The notes under the pieces: generated by a model
Seen by the model: only the letters and a program-made list of their open reading frames with translations
The model's database searches: none
What the model was told of the DNA's origin: nothing
NCBI GenBank assembly: GCA_036898135.1
Contig: CM072525.1
Location: 22,305,492-22,369,491 of the forward strand
DNA from: Oncomelania hupensis
Lineage: Eukaryota; Mollusca; Gastropoda; Littorinimorpha; Pomatiopsidae
DNA: 64,000 nt
Reading direction: 5' to 3'
Program-made: the position numbers and the translations under genes
Shown here: positions 31,762 through 41,870 of the stretch, piece after piece
Position numbering within the stretch: position 1 is the first letter of the stretch
Layout: every line of letters begins with the position of its first letter

Positions 31762-32534
31762 GCAACATCTTCTAACTACGCTCTAACTACCCTCTTCTAT
31801 AATACAAATATGAAAAACCTGAGGCTGACAAAAAGAAAAGAGAACCGTAGGATCTCATCTTTGATATGATGATGATAATCATTATTGTCAGGGTGCCGAC
31901 GTGGTGATCGTCCTTAACGCTGATGCAATAGGACGTTAAGCTTCGTTGTTCCTCCTCCTTACATCACAAGACTTCTTTGCCAACGCACACTCCTTCACAA
32001 CAGCTATAAACAAATACTTGGAGCTTATAACACATGATTACAAACGATTGAAGCTGGACAGACACTGAGACAAAATAAGGGAGTTAACAATACTTTGAAC
32101 TCAAAAACAGGAAGCCATCTTCCCGCAACCTTATGCCCATTTTAGTCTGCTTAACATCCTAATCATTCCACTGGATTTTGTTCATAAATATTATCAATGG
32201 CATCTGGCTGCCAATGAATGTATGAAACTTTCCCTTAAAACTTTTCTCGATCTTTAGGCTGCCTTTGACATAATCGATCACTTCATCCTCCACTAACGCC
32301 TTGAGAACACTTTTAGGATTTCTGCTTCTACGCTTTATTCGTTACTTTTATTGTCACGTTTCATGATTATTAATAAATTTGAACAGTAATTGGAGGAATA
32401 AATCGAATAAACCGTTATGCTAGAAATAATGGCAATCGGGAGATGAACATGACAGTGTTAGATTCTGACATGAAGAAAATGACCCAACATTGGCTCGATC
32501 TGTTTACGTGTGACGTCACTCAAAAAAATCAATC

Positions 32535-32575
<41 letters not shown>

Positions 32576-33212
32576 AGTACGAGTGCACGTAAACAGAAAA
32601 TTCGCGCCAATCAGGCAAACACAATAAGTGGGCCTTTGCTGTGTTTTGCTGTCTTTTGTTTTCCAATTCTGTGACATCACTGACAATATTGTGCAACCAT
32701 AACACAATAAAGTGTTTTTCTCTTCTCCTATTTGTCGAAACAGAATGTTCTGGTAGCTGATCGTAGGATAGATAGAATAGGCATTATCCCTAAATAAACC
32801 GAAAGTAGGTCAATGAGAGTTGCTTCCCATGAAGTGCGGTACAAAATACATGTTGACAGCTATTTAGGAAGTACATGTACTCCTATTACACAGTTCCTGA
32901 TCTACCCAATGGTATAATGCACAATTTATAATATCTCACTTTCATGACGTAAAACTGAAGAAAGAAACAACAACAACTTTCTAGAAAGCGTCATTTTTGG
33001 ATTTACAGTGTTCTGTTCTGCTCTGTATATAGCCCTACCAACACATTCTTTCGTGCTTCGTTTCGTTATGTAGATTATAGTCCCCAACACATAAGCATAT
33101 AGGGGACTGTCCATTCGGATACCTATTTCGTGCTCTACACTAAAACAATAGATACCGGTTTTGCAAGCAAATACTCCATTTAACAACATCTTTATAGTCT
33201 TCCATTGATATA
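31762..33212. other. Intergenic; poly(A) tract at 32539-32574
   Basis: A GTCCTTAACGCTGATGCAAT / AGGACGTTAAGC stretch at 31909-31940 forms a short inverted pair of the kind seen at SINE ends. A 36-base A run lies at 32539-32574. No gene is supported. Confidence 0.5.
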
Positions 33213-34185
33213 TGAACGGTTCCTATCCTATCCTATCCTATCCTGTCCCATAACCCGAAGGTCGTAGGGGCACCACAGATGATCGCTTAACCAGCATACT
33301 CCATCTTTCTCTGTCCTCAGCAGCCCTCATGGCTTCGCTCAGTGTCAAACCAGTCCATTCTCGAATGTTGTCCTCCCACCTCTTTTTCGGTCTCCCCCTT
33401 CTTCTACCTCCTTGCACTGTGCCTTGCAGAATGGTCTTTGCAAGGCCTGATGATCTGGTGACGTGGCCATACCATCGGAGTTTCCGTTTCTTCACCACTG
33501 TGAGCAGGTCATCGTGTTGTCCAATGGCTTGTGTGATGGTCTGTCGTACTTCACCGTTGGTGATGTGTTGGGTATAGGAAATGCACAGAAGTCTTCTGTA
33601 GCACCTCATCTCCATGCTTTGTATTCTTCGTTGGAGATCTGCTGTGAGGGTCCATGCTTCGCAAGCATATAGGAAGATGGAGATGACCAGAGAGCGCAGC
33701 AGTCTTACTTTGGAATGTAGACTGATGGTTCTGTCTTTCCAAATGGGCTTCAACCTTGTCAGGGCAGCAGTTGTTTGTGCGATCCTGGAGAGGACTTCCT
33801 GTCGAGACCCATTGTCTGACACAATGGCTCCTAAATATTTGAAGCTGTGCACTGTGTTGAGGGATTGGCCTTGTACTTTGATGTCCGTGTTGATGCCATT
33901 GGTGTTGTTGGTCATCATTTTGGTCTTCTCTGCACTTATTTCCATTCCATAAGCTCTGGAGGTGGTGTCAAGCCTCTGTACAAGCTGTTCAAGTTCTTGT
34001 TCCTCTCCAGCCAATCCATCAATATCATCCGCAAAACGAAGATTGGAGATTGCTCTGCCCCCTATGCTGACTGTGCCTTCGTGATCTGCAAGAGCATCTG
34101 ACATGATGCGCTCTAGGAAGATGTTGAAGAGTGTTGGGGAGAGTAGGCATCCTTGACGCACACCGATTGTTGTTCTGAACGGTTC
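33213..34185 (-). mobile_element. RTE-type LINE copy 5, young 5'-truncated, with TSD
   Basis: Copy of the last ~955 bp of the RTE element on the minus strand, with a (GGATA)n tail. It is flanked by TGAACGGTTC (33213-33222 and 34176-34185). A 307-codon frame (34161-33238) is intact from the RT motif RQGCLLSPTLFNIF through FADDIDGL to the C-terminus. It is almost identical to the full-length ORF. A visible difference is one Asn codon (MMTNNTNG here, MMTNTNG in the full-length copy). It lacks endonuclease and half of RT, so it is inactive. Confidence 0.95.
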
Positions 34186-35157
34186 ATTTCCTATAATAGA
34201 AAGTCGAGCATCGTTTTATAGATTTTGACTTTTTGAAGTTTTATACTTTATATGACTAGTTCAGTTCGAAATTTAAACTGGTTATTTGAGTTTTATCTTG
34301 GTTCAATATTTTTGTTTCTGAACCTCAGGGATGACCAGCGGAAAATAGCGCGGAAAAATAATAGTATTGTGATCGGAAAAGAACATAATTATTAAAAGAG
34401 TCACTGTCAATTTCGCATTCTTACCTATGTTCATTTATTTCATTGTTGTTGAGTTGTAGTAGATGTATGTGCGTGCATGAACGCAATTGTGAGTATGGAT
34501 GCGAGATAAGGAATGGCCGATCGTCCAAAATCACTATTATTCACTAAATGTGTAGAGACGTATCATGAAATGAATAAATTCTGCCCTGTAATAAAGCAAT
34601 TTCTGCGACGCAAGCTGTGAGAAAATCCACATTTTGTATCTCCATTTTTGCTGTTTTTGCTCGTTTATTTTGTAAATTGTGATGACTTTTTAAATCTGGA
34701 TCTCGCAGCAATCTAAGGCAAGGGCATCCTTTTTTTCTTCTTTTTTTTCATCAAAATTCACACTAAATAGTTTTGTGTCAGTTCACCCATACGATGAGTT
34801 TAATATAGATGAAAGCTGATCAGGGTTGCATATTCTTAAATATATATTGCACATGTAGAGTGTATGATAATTTTTACACTGTGATTGTGCTCCTGATGTA
34901 ATTCCAGCACATTAGTAAGACAGTGGCATTGTGAAAGTCATAGTTTTTGAACGCTGACGTTGCTGTTGCAGAAAATAAACTTTTACACTGCAGTTGCTCT
35001 GCCCAGAAACTTTATTAAAAGTTTGGATCTATCCAGTGACTTTTAAACACCATTTGTTCTCCTTTCACACTTAAACAAAAAAAATTCATTTTCTGGGTAA
35101 TGTAGAGCTATTGTAATGCATTGAAAATATAGACATGTTGGAAGTAGATGTATGTTG
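34186..35157. other. Intergenic; family D fragment near 34985-35080
   Basis: No gene. The family D segment resembles 26245-26330. A/T-rich otherwise. Confidence 0.45.
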
Positions 35158-35290
35158 CAGGGATGGATTTAACCGGAAATTACCGGTATTTTACCGGTTG
35201 TAAAATCAGTAGCCGGTAGAACCTACCGGTTCCTATTTTGTTTGACTGGTTTCAAAAATAAAGAAAAAGAGAAAGAAAAACAAGAGAAAT

Positions 35291-35383
<93 letters not shown>

Positions 35384-35851
35384 CGCTGATTATGTGTTTA
35401 GGGAGTGTAGATGAGAGGCCTGCGAATGCGTTCAATAGCCTTGCCATATTCTTTGAGGTAATTAATACAGAATGATATAACATCGGCGGGCGCAAGGCTA
35501 TCGTGAATACGGATAAATTAAACTCGCGCACTTTTCGATTTTTTCTTCCCTTGTGCTCGTCAGTATGGATTGCGACAGTGGCAGATAGGCTAGTAATAAT
35601 GAAGAAGCAAAAATCTCTTTTTTCATTTTTTGCTAGGGAGGAGAGGGGCGATAAAAGAAGTTTATGTGAAGACGAAGATGTTTCTAATGAAACAGAAAGT
35701 GCATTAACAGAGTCGCCATCTACTTATATAAAATAGTGACACATTATTAAGCTTTGCTATGGGTCATACCGGTTTCCGTTACTGGCCTACCGGTTTGCGT
35801 TCGAGTGGGTTTGTTTACTGTGACGTTGTACCGGTTTTGCAAATCCCTAGG
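35158..35851 (+). mobile_element. hAT-like non-autonomous transposon with ACCGGT subterminal motifs
   Basis: The left end reads CAGGGATGGATTTAACCGG (35158-35176) and the right end, inverted, reads TAGGGATTTGCAAAACCGG. This is the hAT style of short CAGGG/TAGGG termini. ACCGGT occurs three times near each end (35183-35227 and 35769-35834) and nowhere in the middle. An ORF of transposase N-terminal type lies inside, and (GA)n and (GCCA)n tracts (35294-35382) expand the left half. I see no convincing 8-bp TSD. Superfamily is inferred. Confidence 0.65.
35599..35736 (+). CDS. Short N-terminal fragment of a hAT-type transposase
   Basis: 45 codons from an internal ATG read MKKQKSLFSFF, then AREERGDKRS, an acidic stretch EDEDVSNETE, and end STYIK. 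An M-K-x-Q-K-x-L/I-x-S-F-F start followed by an acidic linker is common in long hAT-like and ZMYM-type transposase proteins, where a TTF-type or BED finger follows. Nothing after residue 45 is present here. QKSLFSFF also fits the PCNA-binding PIP-box pattern (Q-x-x-L-x-x-F-F). An upstream in-frame extension to 35503 exists, but it reads through the likely 5' untranslated part. Truncated; function not shown. Confidence 0.5.
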   Translation: MKKQKSLFSFFAREERGDKRSLCEDEDVSNETESALTESPSTYIK

Positions 35852-36486
35852 ACGATCACTGTATTGCATTGTATTGTATTTATTTGACGGCGTGTCTCAT
35901 GGTGTTCTCTAAGAAGATAGGAACATCTGATGTTTGACTTGGCTTGTTGGGTCATCGCACCGTAGAATAATGCTAGCAAGTGACTCTGCGTAGGATAGGA
36001 TAGGATAGGACTCTGCATAGCAGAAGCTGACCGAATCTTGGGCAATCTCGGCTACGCAATGTGCTAGCAAAATTCTACTTGACACTATGGGCAATAATCC
36101 TCCTCCTCCTCCTCCTCGTTTTCTTCTTCTTTATTCTTCATCATTTTCTCCGTCTTCTTCTTCTTCTTCTTCTTCTTCTTCTTCTTTTTCTTCTTCTTCT
36201 TCTATTGCCTTGCACTTGTCGATCATTGCAATATTGTGCCTTTTCTAGTTGAACGGTCAGCTGGAGGCATTTGTCCACCGAGATCCAGCTGATGCAGAAA
36301 AACATGTTGCGAAAACTAGGCTTCCGTACACGTCGTCCGGGATAAAAGATTGTTGCAGAGGTAGCGCTTTCGTGGGAACTTGGAGAAGAAGAAAATATTC
36401 ACGTAGAAACCTGCATGCGCACTTGCAGCAATCGTGCCTAGGGTATAGCGCTTTATACAACTGTGTCACCCCAGAACAAGCTCAGG

Positions 36487-36490
<4 letters not shown>
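35852..36490. other. Intergenic; orphan RTE tail repeat and CTT/CTC tract
   Basis: GGATAGGATAGGATAGGACT at 35994-36011 is an RTE-type tail without LINE sequence. (CTT)n lies at about 36138-36200. A GTATAGCGCTTTATACAACT phrase at about 36442 recurs as GCGTCTTATACAACTGGGTC at 36675, each after GCAATC.TGC.TA, so the two flank the TG/GA block as a diverged direct repeat. Confidence 0.6.

Positions 36491-36582
<92 letters not shown>
36491..36582. repeat. (TG)n adjoining (GA)n microsatellite
   Basis: (TG)n at 36491-36527, (GA)n at 36530-36582. Overlapping frames are artefacts. Confidence 0.95.
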
Positions 36583-36585
<3 letters not shown>

Positions 36586-36944
36586 GGGAGGAGGAAGAAG
36601 GCTTGGAAAAAAAGAAAAAAAAACGTCCCGAACAAATCCTCTGCAGGCACATTGCTGCAATCTTGCTTACAGTGTGGCGTCTTATACAACTGGGTCACCC
36701 CAGACCGGCCCAACTGGTCTTTTTCCTGTATACTTATTGTGGGGGGGTGGGGTGGAGGAGGTGAGGGTGGGGCGGGTGGAAAGAGCGTCAAGTGGATATA
36801 TTGGAACAGAGCGGGCTTTTGAGAAGGAGAATATTGATGAAGAGAAACTCTAGTCCATAATTTCTTGCCTGGCCCTCAGCACTTGTGGGTCAACACTATG
36901 TGTTACCCTTTGGACCTGCCATTGCCTGCATCTGTCCCAGTTTC

Positions 36945-36948
<4 letters not shown>
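36583..36948. other. Intergenic, G-rich and A-rich
   Basis: No gene supported. A G-rich run lies at 36740-36780. Confidence 0.5.
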
Positions 36949-37026
<78 letters not shown>

Positions 37027-37055
37027 CCACGACAACAACCAACAACAACAACAAC

Positions 37056-37134
<79 letters not shown>

Positions 37135-37400
37135 GATACTACACGCGCCTTTATCCTAACTCAGACTCAAAGCGCATCGATCTGTAACAAACATGCACGG
37201 ACATTCCTACTAATTACACCTCAAACACACATTCATCACTTACATTTTGCGGCATAAATGCAAATCGCTAAAAGACAGAAAGGTCAACACATTTTATCTT
37301 TTTAAAATTTTAGATAGACTGCTTTCATTACAATTATTAAAAAGATGGGAGGAAACCATCAGTGGCATGAAATGTATCGAACCTACGTCACATAGGTTCG
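36949..37400 (-). repeat. (AAT)n tracts plus interspersed family E, copy 2
   Basis: (AAT)n at 36949-37022 and 37055-37132, separated by AAC-rich triplets. The following 270 bp resemble 14603-14880 (see copy 1). The layout fits a retroposon 3' end on the minus strand with an (ATT)n tail. Confidence 0.6.
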
Positions 37401-37741
37401 CCCCCTTCTTCTGTTGTTGTCTCATCAGCCTCGCTACTGCTAGATCACAATACAAGCGCCTGTGTGCTAGATACTTAATCTAATTCTTACGGGCGATGTG
37501 CTTGAAGGAGGTCGAGGAGAGTGAGAGTCAATTTTTCATTTCATTTCATTGAGTAGATTAACGTCTCCGGACACAGTGTGTATAGGAGACAAGGAAGAGT
37601 TTGTAGTCACGTTGATATAAGAAATCATGATGAAGTAGTTTGAAGTCAGATGAAGATAAAGTCATGATGCAGATGGAAATTCCCATGAGGATGGAGCGCA
37701 CAAGGTCGCTGCGACAACAGGAAGGAAGAAACGTTGTAGTC

Positions 37742-37790
37742 GGTTGTCGTGGACAGATGGAAAGAAGAAGTCTTGATGATGAAGAGGTGC
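37742..37790 (+). repeat. Left 49-bp target-site duplication of the RTE element
   Basis: GGTTGTCGTGGACAGATGG... to ...GAAGAGGTGC is repeated without mismatch at 41132-41180. Confidence 0.97.
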
Positions 37791-40700
37791 TCTGTGGGTT
37801 CGGGCAAATAGAATAGACCCAACGTTTCCCGGCGTGTCGTAAGAGGCGACTAACAGGGGTGATGTTAGCACGGCATCACTGGGCGAAAGTCTTCTACACA
37901 GAAGTCACCGGCCAGGGCGGAGGAACCTCACGTTATTACAGGTTCAACGACCACGTGCTCAGGGCCAAGGCGAGCCACACTGTATTCGTGGATTTCGGCT
38001 GTGGCCAACAGCCTGGAGAGGATTGGGCCCTGCCAGGTCTTTTTTGCCCAAGACACACTACATGATGACACAATCCACTAATTCCATACCGGATCGGTCG
38101 TCGCCCGGGCCGTCACCCGGCACAAGGACCGCGCCTTCCGTTGGCCACCAGGACGGAGGTGTTAAGTATGCTACTGATGGACAATATAGCAAGATCCGCA
38201 CGAGAAACAACATCGTCATAGGAACCTGGAACGTCAGGACCCTAACTGCGGAAGGAAAATTAGAAGAACTGGCCCACGAGCTGGACCACTATCGATGGAA
38301 CGTTCTAGGTATCAGCGAACTGCGCTGGAAAGGCCTAGGTGAAACAACGACTGACAAAGGCCACAAGCTCTATTTCAGCGGTAGAGATGACAGGCACGAA
38401 CACGGCGTTGGATTCTTGGTCCACAAGAACATTCTAGCCACTGTCATGGGTTGCCGCCCAGTCTCCAGTAGACTCATTACCATCCGTCTGAGAGCAACCC
38501 CTTTCAACATTACCATCATCCAGGCCTATGCCCCAACATCAGACTATGAAGACAGCGAAGTGGAGGATTTTTATGAAAATATACAGGCGGTCCTTGACCA
38601 AGTGCCGAAGAAGGACATAGTCATAGTGCAAGGCGACTGGAATGCCAAGGTTGGCCAAGATGCGCACCGCAACTGGGGAGACACATGCGGACCCCACTGC
38701 AACAACGAGACAAATGACAGGGGTCTGAGGCTATTGGAGTTTGCCAGATACAACAATCTGGTACTGGCAAACACGCTTGGTCTCCACAAAAAATCCAGAC
38801 GATGGACATGGCACAGTCCCGGCGGGGAACATCACAACCAGATCGACTACATCATGGTCAAGAAACGCTTCAGATCAAGCATCAACATTGGCAGGACACG
38901 CACTTTTCCAGGAGCAGACATTGGAAGTGACCACGATCTCGTGATGATGTCTTTCCGGCTCCATTTGAAGAGAGTAAATACAGCAAAGTGCACTAGGCTG
39001 AAGTTCGACCTGGACAAACTGCAAGACCCGGAGGTGGCAAAAATATTTCAGGCCACAATTGGAGGGAAATTTGCACCACTGCTTATTTTGGGGGCAGGCG
39101 AAGTAGATGTCAACACCATGACCAATACCTTCAACTCAGCTGTAACAGATGCCGCCACTGAGATCCTTGGCAAGCACCGACCAAAGAAGAAGCCGTGGAT
39201 CACACCTGAACTTTTGGATCTGTGTGATAAACGAAGAGAGTTAAAAAAGAAAAAGAACACCTCACAGGGAGCTGATGTCTACCGAAAAATCAACAATGAC
39301 ATCCGAAAAGGCATGCGCACAGCAAAGGAGAACTGGATAGAAGATCAATGCCAGGAAATAGAGAACAATCTGAACAAGAACAACAGCAAGAAGGCCTACC
39401 AGACTGTGAAGCGGCTGACAAGTGTTAAACAGCCCAAAGTCTCCACTATCCAAAGCAAGTCTGGCATTTGCCTTACAGAAGAACAAGAAGTCTTGGACAG
39501 ATGGACGGAGTACTGCTCTGACCTTTACAACCATACACCAAATGGAGACCCATCAGTTCTAGCATGTCCCGAGAGCAGAGAAGAAGAAGAAATCCTCCCA
39601 ATTCTCCGGGAAGAAGTTGAGGCAGCAGTGCAATCGCTGAAGAAAGGGAAGTCAGCGGGAGTGGACAACATACCAGCGGAACTGCTACAAGCAGGAGGAG
39701 AAGCGATGACTGATGCTCTCACCACTATCTGTAACAAGATCTGGCAGAGTGGGGAATGGCCTACACCATGGACCCAGTCGCTTGTCATCACTCTTCCTAA
39801 AAAAGGTAACCTTCAGGAGTGTGAAAATTACCGCACCATCAGCCTCATCAGCCATCCCAGCAAGGTCCTCCTGAAAATAATACTCAACAGGTTGAAACCA
39901 CAAGCTGAACAAATCATAGCTGAAGAACAAGCAGGATTCATGGCAGGGCGAAGTACCACTGAACAGATTTTCAACCTCAGAATAATCTGTGAGAAATACC
40001 TACAGCACCAACAACATCTATATCATGTGTTCATAGACTTCAAGAAGGCATTTGACCGAGTCTGGCATGCAGCCCTATGGGCAACCATGAAAGTGTACAA
40101 CATCAGCCCTAAAATCATAGAAGTCATCAAAAGCCTGTATGACAAGGCTACCAGTGCAGTCCTCCATAACAGCGTCATCGGGAACTGGTTCAGAACAACA
40201 ATCGGTGTGCGTCAAGGATGCCTACTCTCTCCAACACTCTTCAACATCTTCCTAGAGCGCATCATGTCAGATGCTCTTGCAGATCACGAAGGCACAGTCA
40301 GCATAGGGGGCAGAGCAATCTCCAATCTTCGTTTTGCGGATGATATTGATGGATTGGCTGGAGAGGAACAAGAACTTGAACAGCTTGTACAGAGGCTTGA
40401 CACCACCTCCAGAGCTTATGGAATGGAAATAAGTGCAGAGAAGACCAAAATGATGACCAACACCAATGGCATCAACACGGACATCAAAGTACAAGGCCAA
40501 TCCCTCAACACAGTGCACAGCTTCAAATATTTAGGAGCCATTGTGTCAGACAATGGGTCTCGACAGGAAGTCCTCTCCAGGATCGCACAAACAACTGCTG
40601 CCCTGACAAGGTTGAAGCCCATTTGGAAAGACAGAACCATCAGTCTACATTCCAAAGTAAGACTGCTGCGATCTCTGGTCATCTCCATCTTCCTATATGC

Positions 40701-41131
40701 TTGCGAAGCATGGACCCTCACAGCAGATCTCCAACGAAGAATACAAAGCATGGAGATGAGGTGCTACAGAAGACTTCTGTGCATTTCCTATACCCAACAC
40801 ATCACCAACGTTGAAGTCCGACAGACCATCACACAAGCCATTGGACAACACGATGACCTGCTCACAGTGGTGAAGAAACGGAAACTCCGATGGTATGGCC
40901 ACGTCACCAGATCATCAGGCCTTGCAAAGACCATTCTGCAAGGCACAGTGCAAGGAGGTAGAAGAAGGGGGAGACCGAAAAAGAGGTGGGAGGACAACAT
41001 TCGAGAATGGACTGGTTTGACACTGAGCGAAGCCATGAGGGCTGCTGAGGACAGAGAAAGATGGAGTATGCTGGTTAAGCGATCATCTGTGGTGCCCCTA
41101 CGACCTTCGGGTTATGGGACAGGATAGGATA
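37791..41131 (+). mobile_element. Full-length RTE-clade LINE
   Basis: The element is 3341 bp long, close to the ~3.2-3.3 kb known for RTE-1 and BovB. It has a 271-bp 5' UTR, one ORF and a (GGATA)n tail, and it is bounded by a perfect 49-bp TSD. Long and variable TSDs are known for RTE elements. The intact ORF, perfect TSD and near-identical truncated copies in the same window mark it as recently active. Its 5' end carries GTGTCGTAAGAGGCGACTAA. The sequence beyond the TSD (41181 onward) continues the left flank, giving a clean empty site. Confidence 0.96.
38062..41127 (+). CDS. RTE LINE protein: AP endonuclease and reverse transcriptase
   Basis: The 1021-residue single ORF starts at the first of two tandem ATGs (38062, 38065); a longer frame from 38023 uses no ATG. 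The APE-type endonuclease (about 50-300) keeps its catalytic blocks: GTWNVRTL (N57), SELRWKG (E86), QAYAPTSD (Y156), QGDWNAKVG (D192, N194) and GSDHDLVM (D290, H291). It nicks target DNA. The RT (about 560-850) has NYRTISLISHPSKVLLKI, EEQAGFMAGRST, VFIDFKKAFD (D659), GVRQGCLLSPTLFNIF and FADDIDGL (D760, D761). The C-terminus has GGRRRGRPKKRWEDNIREW, frequent in this clade. All catalytic residues are present, and no stop or frameshift is seen. The TAG stop lies inside the GGATAGG tail repeat. Closest named family is RTE (BovB/CFDP2-like endonuclease), by motif and size. Confidence 0.96.
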   Translation: MMTQSTNSIPDRSSPGPSPGTRTAPSVGHQDGGVKYATDGQYSKIRTRNNIVIGTWNVRTLTAEGKLEELAHELDHYRWNVLGISELRWKGLGETTTDKGHKLYFSGRDDRHEHGVGFLVHKNILATVMGCRPVSSRLITIRLRATPFNITIIQAYAPTSDYEDSEVEDFYENIQAVLDQVPKKDIVIVQGDWNAKVGQDAHRNWGDTCGPHCNNETNDRGLRLLEFARYNNLVLANTLGLHKKSRRWTWHSPGGEHHNQIDYIMVKKRFRSSINIGRTRTFPGADIGSDHDLVMMSFRLHLKRVNTAKCTRLKFDLDKLQDPEVAKIFQATIGGKFAPLLILGAGEVDVNTMTNTFNSAVTDAATEILGKHRPKKKPWITPELLDLCDKRRELKKKKNTSQGADVYRKINNDIRKGMRTAKENWIEDQCQEIENNLNKNNSKKAYQTVKRLTSVKQPKVSTIQSKSGICLTEEQEVLDRWTEYCSDLYNHTPNGDPSVLACPESREEEEILPILREEVEAAVQSLKKGKSAGVDNIPAELLQAGGEAMTDALTTICNKIWQSGEWPTPWTQSLVITLPKKGNLQECENYRTISLISHPSKVLLKIILNRLKPQAEQIIAEEQAGFMAGRSTTEQIFNLRIICEKYLQHQQHLYHVFIDFKKAFDRVWHAALWATMKVYNISPKIIEVIKSLYDKATSAVLHNSVIGNWFRTTIGVRQGCLLSPTLFNIFLERIMSDALADHEGTVSIGGRAISNLRFADDIDGLAGEEQELEQLVQRLDTTSRAYGMEISAEKTKMMTNTNGINTDIKVQGQSLNTVHSFKYLGAIVSDNGSRQEVLSRIAQTTAALTRLKPIWKDRTISLHSKVRLLRSLVISIFLYACEAWTLTADLQRRIQSMEMRCYRRLLCISYTQHITNVEVRQTITQAIGQHDDLLTVVKKRKLRWYGHVTRSSGLAKTILQGTVQGGRRRGRPKKRWEDNIREWTGLTLSEAMRAAEDRERWSMLVKRSSVVPLRPSGYGTG

Positions 41132-41180
41132 GGTTGTCGTGGACAGATGGAAAGAAGAAGTCTTGATGATGAAGAGGTGC
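41132..41180 (+). repeat. Right 49-bp target-site duplication of the RTE element
   Basis: Identical to 37742-37790. Confidence 0.97.
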
Positions 41181-41870
41181 CAAAAAGGTGTGCCAAGCGC
41201 CAAGCTCGTTCTAGTAGAGGTGTGATGGTGGCCAAGCAAGCCGCATGGAGGGTGGGTGGGAGAACGTAGGAGACCACTGGCGGTGAAGACACCTGTAGTC
41301 CGGAGTTTGCCAGGCTCCACAGGGGAACTTACGTCGCCCTGTCGTAGTGAAAGAGGAAGGGCAACCGATGACCAGGCGAGCGGAGGTTAAGCGAAGCGGC
41401 GCCTGCGACGCGGCACGACCGACGCCGGGATCAACGGAGTCCTACTGGTGAGAAAATGAAGTATGTAGGTTGAAGTGGAGAACGTATCGGGATCTCCCAC
41501 AGTCCGCAACAGCAGCTTCGACTTCTGTACTGCCACCGCCGGGCGGGCCCCTCAACCGCCGACGGTGCGTCCTCCTCATCTAGGCAAGCTGAGTGGCTGT
41601 GGGACAGAACGTCTCCCTGAGCAGGTGTGGGCTCGAAAAAGCCTATCGACCGCCGCAGTGGAAATTGCAGGTCGGCAACCGCCGCTGTAGAAAATGCAGG
41701 TTGGCTAGGCGCGCTGAACAGACACCGCCGCAGTGGAAAATGCAGGTTGGCAGATGGTAGAAATTTGCCCAACACCTCAGCGAGTAGTAAGTGCTGGAGC
41801 TCGGATGGCAGACTCCGATCCGGCCAATCTCCCAGGAGCTCACGCTACCTTGTCCTTGACTGACAGGACC
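41181..41870. other. GC-rich intergenic block with a ~27-bp motif in three copies
   Basis: This stretch is markedly more GC-rich than its surroundings. CCGCCGCAGTGGAAA.TGCAG followed by GT.GGC occurs at about 41650, 41679 (with CTGTAG) and 41725. Frames on both strands are open for 60-114 codons but show no domain. GTCGCCCTGTCGTAGTGAAA and CGACGCCGGGATCAACGGAG resemble 5' regions of retroelements, but that is only an impression. Confidence 0.5.

Noticed and set aside
33551..33742. Recurrent ~63-112-codon frames such as MERQNHQSTFQSKTAA and MLCILRWRSAVRVHASQA in several places
   Set aside because: Shadow frames of the RTE reverse transcriptase sequence; they recur because the LINE recurs.
36885..37187. 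Poly-Ile/poly-Thr/poly-Asn frames (also 17398-17680, 56926, 59458, 61916)
   Set aside because: Translations of (AAT)n and (ATT)n microsatellites.
41181..41870. Protein-coding gene in the GC-rich block
   Set aside because: Open frames on both strands follow from base composition and the small repeat; no domain or start context stands out.
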